This document shows, piece after piece, positions 16,954 to 23,848 of a stretch of 42,550 nt of DNA (positions are counted from its first letter, which is position 1; the number at the start of each line of letters is the position of its first letter). The translations under genes were made by a program, and so were the position numbers. The stretch comes from an uncultured Pseudomonadota bacterium (GTDB taxonomy: Bacteria; Pseudomonadota; Gammaproteobacteria; Methylococcales; Methylomonadaceae). The notes under the pieces are model-generated. The model was not told the DNA's origin, made no database searches, and saw only the letters and a program-made list of their open reading frames with translations. Where the stretch lies: the NCBI GenBank assembly GCA_903953455.1, contig CAJBJW010000317.1, forward strand, positions 1 to 42,550, written 5' to 3'.

Positions 16954-19549
16954 CTAACTCTTCTGCTGATTTACTCGTGAAATAACTCGGTACAATACTA
17001 ATCAACGTAATCATTAACGTCGCTAAATAAGGCACCGCTTGAACTGCTAAAATAGCAATCCACAGTTTACCATTCATGTTATCAAGGTATTCGAGTTGAC
17101 TAACTTCGACAATTCCCCATCCAAGCCAAAGTAATAGTAAAATTTCCTGTTGAATAACACGTAAACCAGCAAATAACGCACCATGTGCTTCATATTTTGG
17201 CGTACGCATAAACGGCTTACCTGAGGTGAATAAACCTTGAATGGTTCCTAACGCAACCGTATGGGTTAATGCTAAACCTGACAGTGCCGCGCCAAGTGAA
17301 TGCCAAACCGAACAGGGAACACGCGCTTGATAAAGCCAAAGTCCACGAATGATTTTAAATACAAATAACCCCACTGTTGGCATCAAGAAAACATTAGCCG
17401 GTAATTCAGGATGCGCCGCAAAGCAAATCAGAACGGTAATAGCCAAACTTGCTAGCGTGAAAACAAGTGCCAATGCATCAGAAAACCAAGGCAACCAACC
17501 CGCTATAAAATAATACTTTTGCGCGGTGGTGAGCGGTGATTTTTTAGTTGGTAGAAAACTACGCCAATGCGCTTTGATAATTTGCATCGCGCCATACACC
17601 CAACGAAAACGCTGCGTCATATAGCCAGAGAATGTATCTGGCATCAAACCACGACCAAAAGAATCTTTCACATAAACTGAGTCATAACCCGCTTCATATA
17701 AACGCAGACCCAGTTCACTATCCTCACAAATACACCACTCCGACCAACGACCTACTTCAATTAACGCGGATTTACGAATCATTGTCATCGTGCCGTGCTG
17801 AATAATGGCGTTATATTCGTTGCGCTGTACCATGCCGATATTGAAAAATCCCGCATATTCCCAATACGAAAATTCTTTAAACGTACTTTGATGACGATCA
17901 CGGTAATCTTGAGGCGACTGGATAAAACCGACTTTTGGATTATCAAAATAAGGCACCATGGATTTTAACCAATCGGGTGACAATACATAGTCACTATCAA
18001 TTAACGCGATAATTTCAGCATCTTCAGCGGTTTGTTCAAGGGCATGATTGATGGCGCCCGCTTTAAATCCAGGCCAATTTTCCAAATGAAAGAAACGGAA
18101 TCGCTCGCCTAGGCGTTTGCAGTCTTCTTCGACAGGTTGCCATACGGCAGGATCTTTCGTGTTGTTATCCATGACAAGTACTTCGAAGTTGGGATAATCC
18201 ACTTTTGCTAATGCTTCTAATGTTTTACGAACCATTAAAGGCGGTTCATTATGAATGGGCAAATGCAGCGAAACTTTGGGATATGTAAATTCAGCTGTTG
18301 GTTTAAGTGGTTGAAACGTCCGCACGGTTTTGCGATGCCAAACAACCTCAGCAATTTCCAAACTTTCAATCAACAAAATAATGGTGGCAAGTACTTGCAT
18401 CAAAATCATCAATGCCCACAATGCCAAACTTAATGTGGTTTGGTATTGATGCGCACCACTAGATACAGACCAAAAAATGACTGATGCGGCTAAGTTAGCC
18501 ATTAAACCAAAGAAGAAAATACCCGATAATTTTAAACTACTGCGCGTAACAACAATGAGTCCCATTAAAAGTAAACTAAAGCCAGCTGCGCCAGCCGCCC
18601 AATTTTCCCAATCAGGCAACGCCATCACGTCACCGTCCATGGGATATTTAGGCTGACGATCTGCGTTGAAAATCCCCCAATACGCACCAGCCGAGCCTTC
18701 AATGGATTTTTTCCATGGTTGATCAAAGGCTTCAACGACGTAATAAGTTATTTTTTCTTTGTCTGCGCGAGTGAGAAAATCACGCAAGAATGTCGCTTGA
18801 TTCGGAATAGAGGCCGTTGCGTGCTTAACAGGCTGTCCATCAGAAGGCCAACCTACCTCAGTAATGACAATGGGTTTATTAGGATATGCCGCTTTCACGT
18901 CATTGTAGCGATCAAAGACATAATCTACCGCATCTTCCGCCGCAATTCCTTCCCAATAAGGCAAAACGTGAATCGCAATAAAATCCACTTCATCCACTAA
19001 TTTTGGGTGCTTAATCCACACGTCCCATGTTTCAGATGTACTGACAGGGCGATTAGGGTTGCTGTGGCGTACATCACGAATATAGCCAATTAGCGCTTCT
19101 TCGGTCACGTCACCACGCAATAGTACCTCGTTACCCACCATAAGACGGATTAACTTAGGGTTGTATTGTTTGCTAATTTCAATGAGCGTATCAACTTGAC
19201 GGCGATTTTCATCTAAATCCACCCCAATCCACGCACCAACGGTTGAATTTAAATTATGTTTCGCCGCGAGTTCAGGAATTTTATCCAACCCTTTTTCTTT
19301 GGATACGTTATAAGTTCGCACCGCAAACACTTTATCTCTTAACAGTTCAAAATCATTTTCAATTTCTTGTGCACTGGGAAAAGTGTTACTCGTCTGCGTA
19401 TCTTGCTTTCGCAGAGGGTCGTAGGTGACACCCATGGTGGTTTTTGTCCATGACTGTACTTGCAGCGGATTGTTAACGTAACTCCAAATACTAAAGTTGA
19501 CCGCGAGGAGTAGCGTTAAGGTTAATAAAATTACAAATTTTCTTATCAT
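16940..19549 (-). CDS. GH17-GT2 beta-glucan synthase, NdvB-type (Pseudomonas aeruginosa class)
   Basis: 869-residue inner-membrane glycosyltransferase with a glycoside-hydrolase family 17 domain at its N-terminus, the architecture of P. aeruginosa NdvB, which makes (1,3)-linked cyclic glucans. After an N-terminal membrane segment (about 6-25), the GH17 domain (about 50-310) keeps both catalytic glutamates: VGNE near residue 140 and ITEVGWPS near 230. Two or more helices (about 325-400) lead to a processive GT2 domain with HLPIHNEPP (about 430), DSD near 518, EDSELGLRLYEAGYD near 610 and QRFRWVYG near 646. Four or so C-terminal helices follow. No PilZ domain is visible. Its own upstream region (19550-19840) is noncoding and it leads the block through DUF445, hydrolase and lplT. 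Product linkage and cyclisation are inferred from family only. Confidence 0.9.
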   Translation of the reverse strand: MIRKFVILLTLTLLLAVNFSIWSYVNNPLQVQSWTKTTMGVTYDPLRKQDTQTSNTFPSAQEIENDFELLRDKVFAVRTYNVSKEKGLDKIPELAAKHNLNSTVGAWIGVDLDENRRQVDTLIEISKQYNPKLIRLMVGNEVLLRGDVTEEALIGYIRDVRHSNPNRPVSTSETWDVWIKHPKLVDEVDFIAIHVLPYWEGIAAEDAVDYVFDRYNDVKAAYPNKPIVITEVGWPSDGQPVKHATASIPNQATFLRDFLTRADKEKITYYVVEAFDQPWKKSIEGSAGAYWGIFNADRQPKYPMDGDVMALPDWENWAAGAAGFSLLLMGLIVVTRSSLKLSGIFFFGLMANLAASVIFWSVSSGAHQYQTTLSLALWALMILMQVLATIILLIESLEIAEVVWHRKTVRTFQPLKPTAEFTYPKVSLHLPIHNEPPLMVRKTLEALAKVDYPNFEVLVMDNNTKDPAVWQPVEEDCKRLGERFRFFHLENWPGFKAGAINHALEQTAEDAEIIALIDSDYVLSPDWLKSMVPYFDNPKVGFIQSPQDYRDRHQSTFKEFSYWEYAGFFNIGMVQRNEYNAIIQHGTMTMIRKSALIEVGRWSEWCICEDSELGLRLYEAGYDSVYVKDSFGRGLMPDTFSGYMTQRFRWVYGAMQIIKAHWRSFLPTKKSPLTTAQKYYFIAGWLPWFSDALALVFTLASLAITVLICFAAHPELPANVFLMPTVGLFVFKIIRGLWLYQARVPCSVWHSLGAALSGLALTHTVALGTIQGLFTSGKPFMRTPKYEAHGALFAGLRVIQQEILLLLWLGWGIVEVSQLEYLDNMNGKLWIAILAVQAVPYLATLMITLISIVPSYFTSKSAEELDDEV

Positions 19550-19670
19550 TTGGGAAAGAGTTAATGTGAAAATAAAGAAATGGCGAGTTGTTTTTTATTT
19601 AAGCAAACTTCGATTTTTATAAAGCAACATTTAATAAAGAAATTCCCACCCAACTAAAGCAGGGTAAGGT

Positions 19671-19734
19671 ACATTTGCACTGTAAAATCCTAAACAAAAC
19701 AGCGAAATCAATTCAAAGTCAATGTTTGCACAGT
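19671..19734. repeat. Near-direct repeat upstream of the glucan synthase
   Basis: ACATTTGCACTGT (19671-19683) and ATGTTTGCACAGT (19722-19734) share TTTGCAC and flanking bases, 51 bases apart (about five helical turns). They lie in the 291-base noncoding gap before the minus-strand glucan synthase. This could be a paired regulator site; nothing else in the gap (19550-19840) was recognised, and it is generally AT-rich. Confidence 0.3.
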
Positions 19735-19840
19735 CATGGTTTTATATTCTTTTAGCTTATGCTTAACTTTAATCATACAATTATATTATTCTTATCACAC
19801 AAAACAATGTCATCGTAACAAACTGAACTCAAAGACCCCG

Positions 19841-20521
19841 CTATTCAAGCGAACTAGGTTTAATTCGAGCATACCAGCCATAGTATAAAGCATACGCAAC
19901 TAAGAAAACTAAATAGCCCGACCATAAAATATCCGAGACAAAATGCCCACCTGCCGTCATGCGGGTAAATCCCATCGTCCAAGCCAAACCTAAGGTTAAC
20001 GCTAAATAAATTAACTTATGATTTTTCGCTAAAAAATACACTGCAAAGAATGCATATCCGACTGAACAATGTCCACAAACAAAGGATTTATCAAGGGTAT
20101 GCCCAATTTTAACCGGCGGAATATATTGAAATTCGCCACCAAATTCTTGTATATGCACTGGACGTGGTCTACCCCAATGATCTTTAACAATCAAATTCAC
20201 CACCAGTCCAGGCCCTAAAGCAATCACCAGTAAAACATACAAAGCTTGGCGACGATAAGGACGACTATGATCATGAATATGACTTAACAAAAATATCGAT
20301 AGCGCTGATACAACTATAGCCACTATAAATGGTAAAGCGTAGTCAAACAAAAGCTTTAAAAACCAATGATGCTGTAATGGCCAGACATCACCAAGTTTCT
20401 CAGGATGATAAAAAATAGCCGCTAAACGATAATCCCAATCAGTCAACCAAAACACCAAAGTGGTAAGAATGGCTAAAAGTAGCACAATAATTAATTCATA
20501 AAAACGACGATAAGGGGTCAT
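19841..20521 (-). CDS. PAP2-superfamily membrane phosphatase
   Basis: Integral-membrane acid phosphatase of the PAP2 superfamily, a group that dephosphorylates lipid substrates such as undecaprenyl diphosphate, phosphatidate or lipid A. The three signatures are present in order: KDHWGRPRP (K-x6-RP), then CGH in SFVCGHCSVG in place of the usual PSGH, then TRMTAGGHFVSD (R-x5-H-x3-D). Catalytic Arg, His and Asp are thus kept while the Pro-Ser are Val-Cys. About six hydrophobic helices are seen. ATG at 20521 gives MTPYRRFY; an in-frame TTG at 20533 four codons earlier is possible and has GGA closer to it. The next gene upstream, 46 bases away, appears to be a GT39 remnant. The specific lipid substrate cannot be assigned. 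Confidence 0.85.
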   Translation of the reverse strand: MTPYRRFYELIIVLLLAILTTLVFWLTDWDYRLAAIFYHPEKLGDVWPLQHHWFLKLLFDYALPFIVAIVVSALSIFLLSHIHDHSRPYRRQALYVLLVIALGPGLVVNLIVKDHWGRPRPVHIQEFGGEFQYIPPVKIGHTLDKSFVCGHCSVGYAFFAVYFLAKNHKLIYLALTLGLAWTMGFTRMTAGGHFVSDILWSGYLVFLVAYALYYGWYARIKPSSLE

Positions 20522-20567
20522 ATCAATGTTCAAGTTTTCCAGATAGAGCCGATTTAGGCCATTTTTA

Positions 20568-20879
20568 TCAATTTTCAGCTAAATAGACAAAATAATAGGA
20601 ATTAGCTTGATTAGGATTGATCACTTTCGTTACAAAACAAAAGCTTTCGAATGCTGACTTTAACTCAGCAGGAACTTGTTCTGTACTTTCACTAATGACA
20701 ATTGCATTTTTACCCATAAATTTTAATGGAGTATCCCAACCTTCATATTGAGAAACCATTTGTCCACTCGTTTCAAAACGAAACACGGATGGATGATCTG
20801 GCAAATAAAAACCTAATTGACTTGCCAAATATCGATGCCCTAAAGCCACGACAAATGAATTTACATGAAAATCCATCAT
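20568..20879 (-). pseudogene. Probable C-terminal remnant of a GT39-family glycosyltransferase
   Basis: 103-residue open frame without a signal peptide or membrane helix. Its sequence (ALGHRYLASQLGFYLPDHP, then SQYEGW, then KNAIVISES) resembles the periplasmic C-terminal domain of ArnT-like/GT39 glycosyltransferases, where a ...RYQLASELAFYLPGQP...NQYDLW pattern is common; that comparison is from memory, not a search. A full GT39 enzyme would have ~450-550 residues with many upstream membrane helices. Here an in-frame TGA (minus strand, 20897-20895) lies just before the ATGATG start, and the 200 bases upstream show no helices in any frame. I therefore favour a decayed gene whose 5' part was lost; a short translated product remains possible. 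The PAP2 gene follows, an association seen with intact GT39 genes. Confidence 0.55.
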
Positions 20880-21058
20880 CGGATTTTCATGCTTTCATTT
20901 TGTGATATTTGAAACCATATTGAAAACCACCTTATTCGCAGAAAAGATTTAAACAAATTGGTTTTCGTGATTTTATGTTTATCTGAATGCAATACTCTAC
21001 TGGCTTTTTTTTAAGCTTATTTGATTGATAGCGACAATATAGGTGAAGTCATAAATTC

Positions 21059-21094
21059 AAAAAAATCGCACTACGCCAAAATAGCGCGATTTTT
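21059..21094 (-). terminator. Intrinsic terminator of the aceE-aceF-lpdA cluster
   Basis: Read on minus, AAAAATCGC pairs with GCGATTTTT (plus 21086-21094 and 21061-21069), and a run of T continues to 21059. It lies 14 bases beyond the lpdA stop. Confidence 0.85.
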
Positions 21095-21107
21095 AAGATT
21101 TAACGAA

Positions 21108-22511
21108 TTACCCTTTTTTTACATACAAATCAGTAATGGTGCCTTCAATCATTTCAGCTGCGAAGGCAACCGTTTCTGATAACGTAGGATGCGCATGAAT
21201 ACTTAAGCTAATATCTTTCATATCAGCGCCCATTTCAAGCGCCAATACGGCTTCGGCAAGTAATTCACCTGCATTTGAACCGACAATTCCTGCACCTAAA
21301 ATACGTCCAGTTTCTTTATCCGCTAAAATTTTGGTCAATCCTTCTTTACGCCCTGTACTTAGTGAACGTCCACTTGCTGCCCAAGGGAATGCACCTTTCT
21401 CGTATTCAATGCCTTGCGCTTTCGCTTGCGTTTCAGTTAATCCCATCCATGCAATTTCAGGATCGGTATAAGCAACTGACGGAATCGTTAAGGCATCAAA
21501 ATAAGACTTATGGCCCGCAATAACTTCGGCGGCTATTTTACCTTCATGCACGGCTTTATGTGCAAGCATTGGCTGCCCGACAATATCACCAATCGCGAAA
21601 ATATGAGCAACGTTCGTTCGCTGTTGTTTATCTACGGCAATGAACCCGAAATCATCGACGACAACCCCCGCATTTTCAGCACCGATTTTTTTACCATTGG
21701 GACGACGCCCAACAGCTACCAAAACTGCATCAAATAAATCGGATTCTGGCGCACCTTTACCTTCAAAAGCGACTTTCAAACCATCTGATTGCGCTTCAAT
21801 AGTCGTTACTTTCGTTTCTAGCCAAATATTTTTATATTGTTTTTTGATTTTACGATGCAGTGGCGTTACCAAATCTTTATCACAACCAGGAATGATTTGA
21901 TCCATCAATTCTACAACGTGAATTTCACTACCTAGTGCATGAAAAACCGTTGCCATTTCAAGCCCGATAATACCACCACCAACAATTAATAATTTTTTAG
22001 GTATAAACGGCAAAGCCAGCGCATCACTCGAATCCCACAAACGTGGATCCTCATTAGGAAAAACTGGAATTTGCGTAGGTTGTGAACCAGCAGCGATAAT
22101 GGCATTTTCAAACGTCACTGTCGTATCACCAACCACCAAGGTACTCGCACTTGTGAACTGCCCAACGCCTTGAACAATCGTCACACTGCGTTGTTTAGCT
22201 AGCGCACCCAAACCGTCATTAAGTCCTTTAGTCACACTTGATTTCCATGCACGGATTTTATCTAAATCTAGCTCAGGCTGAGTAAATGTGACGCCATAAT
22301 TTTTCGATTCTTCTGCTTCATGAATTGTATGTGCAAGATGAAGCATGGCTTTGGAAGGAATACATCCGACGTTCAAACAAACGCCACCGAGCACTGGATA
22401 ACGCTCAACTAAAACAACCGTTTTACCCAAATCGGCCGCGCGAAATGCCGCACTATAACCACCCGGACCGCCACCTAAAACAACGACTTGCGCCTGTAAA
22501 TTTTCACTCAT
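21108..22511 (-). CDS. lpdA: Dihydrolipoamide dehydrogenase (E3)
   Basis: FAD- and NAD-dependent E3 subunit that reoxidises the lipoyl arm of pyruvate dehydrogenase (and usually of 2-oxoglutarate dehydrogenase and the glycine system). The 467-residue protein shows the FAD Rossmann motif VVLGGGPGGYSAAFRAADLG (about 10-29), the redox pair C45/C50 in GGVCLNVGCIPSK, the NAD site LLIVGGGIIGLEMATVF (about 174-190), the FAD-binding AIGDIVG, and the catalytic HAHPTLSE near residue 445. It is the last gene of the cluster, 19 bases after aceF, with a terminator following. There is no extra lipoyl domain at the N-terminus. Confidence 0.97.
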   Translation of the reverse strand: MSENLQAQVVVLGGGPGGYSAAFRAADLGKTVVLVERYPVLGGVCLNVGCIPSKAMLHLAHTIHEAEESKNYGVTFTQPELDLDKIRAWKSSVTKGLNDGLGALAKQRSVTIVQGVGQFTSASTLVVGDTTVTFENAIIAAGSQPTQIPVFPNEDPRLWDSSDALALPFIPKKLLIVGGGIIGLEMATVFHALGSEIHVVELMDQIIPGCDKDLVTPLHRKIKKQYKNIWLETKVTTIEAQSDGLKVAFEGKGAPESDLFDAVLVAVGRRPNGKKIGAENAGVVVDDFGFIAVDKQQRTNVAHIFAIGDIVGQPMLAHKAVHEGKIAAEVIAGHKSYFDALTIPSVAYTDPEIAWMGLTETQAKAQGIEYEKGAFPWAASGRSLSTGRKEGLTKILADKETGRILGAGIVGSNAGELLAEAVLALEMGADMKDISLSIHAHPTLSETVAFAAEMIEGTITDLYVKKG

Positions 22512-22530
22512 GTTTGATTTCCCCGACCCT

Positions 22531-23829
22531 TTAAACCAGCAAACGGCGAATATCGCCCAAATAATATTTTACGGCTTCCATGAATTGAGCGCCTTCAGCA
22601 CCGTCAATTACACGATGATCGTAAGTTAAATCCAGCGGTAACATTAAGCGAGGTTCAAAAGTTTCACCATTCCAAACAGGCTGTATTTTCGATTTAGTCA
22701 CCCCTAAAATGGCCACCTCAGGTGCGTTGACGATAGGCGTAAAAGCGGTACCACCAATGCCACCTAAACTCGAAATGCTAATACATCCGCCTTGCATATC
22801 AGAAGGCAGTAATTTTCCAGAACGGGCTTTTTCGCTTTTTTCAGCAAGCTCAATGGCGAGTTGTTTTACCGTTTTACTTGTCACATCACGTAGCACGGGC
22901 ACGACCAATCCGTTTGGCGTATTCACAGCAATACCAATATTCAAATATTTTTTAAAAATTAAACTTTCGCCATCACTTGAAAGCGATGAATTAAATCGTG
23001 GAAATTGCCCCATGGCTGCCGCTAAAGCTTTTACGATAAACAATAACCCAGTGTATTTCACACCCTCTTTATTTTTTTCATTGTTTAACGCAACTCGGAA
23101 GGCCTCCATGTCGGTAATATCCACTTCATCGTGATACGTGACCATCGGCAAATTGAGCCACACGCTCGTCATGTGTTGCCCGGTCAATCGATTGATTTTA
23201 CTCAAAGGCTGAATATCAATAGCGCCAAATACAGAAAAATCAGGTACGGGGATTGACGGAATACCTGCTCCACTCCCTATTTTAACGCCTTCGACAAGAA
23301 TTTTTTTAACATAATTCTTTACATCATCTTTTAAGATGCGGCCTTTACGCCCACTACCTTGCGTCACTTTTGATAAATCAACACCTAACTCTCTTGCAAA
23401 TAAACGTACCGAAGGTGACGCATGTGCTGAGTATGATTGCACCTGACTCTCAACAGATACATCTACTGATTTAGCAATTGGCACGTTGATTTCAATTGGC
23501 GTAGAGGCAACAGACACCGCTTCAACGGGTTTAACTTCTGCAACAGCAATTGTTTCAAAAACCGGCGTTGCAGGTACTGCAGTGACATCATCTACTAGAA
23601 CGGTTGCAATTAACGTCCCTTCGTTGACTTTATCGCCAACTTTGATGTGAACTTGCTGAACAGTCCCTGTGGCTGTCGCAGGCAAATCCATACTCGCTTT
23701 ATCGGTTTCAAGTGTTGCAATCGTTTGATCTAAAACAATCACATCACCTGCTTGAATGCTTACTTCAACGACATCAATGTCATGCACATTGCCCACATCG
23801 GGGACTTTAATTTCACAAATGTTGCTCAT
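22531..23829 (-). CDS. aceF: Dihydrolipoamide acetyltransferase (E2 of pyruvate dehydrogenase)
   Basis: Core acetyltransferase of the pyruvate dehydrogenase complex, moving acetyl groups from E1 to coenzyme A. Domains in order: one lipoyl domain (about 5-78) with the lipoylated K44 in ETDKASMD; a Val/Pro/Ala-rich flexible linker (about 80-130); the peripheral-subunit-binding domain (about 135-172: SPSVRLFARELGVDL...GRKGRILKDDV); and the catalytic domain (about 200-432) with LTYDHRVIDGAEGA, whose His is the active-site base. At 432 residues with one lipoyl domain it is much shorter than E. coli AceF, which has three. AAGGGA lies ahead of the start. Spacing to both aceE and lpdA is 19 bases. 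Confidence 0.96.
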   Translation of the reverse strand: MSNICEIKVPDVGNVHDIDVVEVSIQAGDVIVLDQTIATLETDKASMDLPATATGTVQQVHIKVGDKVNEGTLIATVLVDDVTAVPATPVFETIAVAEVKPVEAVSVASTPIEINVPIAKSVDVSVESQVQSYSAHASPSVRLFARELGVDLSKVTQGSGRKGRILKDDVKNYVKKILVEGVKIGSGAGIPSIPVPDFSVFGAIDIQPLSKINRLTGQHMTSVWLNLPMVTYHDEVDITDMEAFRVALNNEKNKEGVKYTGLLFIVKALAAAMGQFPRFNSSLSSDGESLIFKKYLNIGIAVNTPNGLVVPVLRDVTSKTVKQLAIELAEKSEKARSGKLLPSDMQGGCISISSLGGIGGTAFTPIVNAPEVAILGVTKSKIQPVWNGETFEPRLMLPLDLTYDHRVIDGAEGAQFMEAVKYYLGDIRRLLV

Positions 23830-23848
23830 AATGGCGTGTCCCTTTAAT

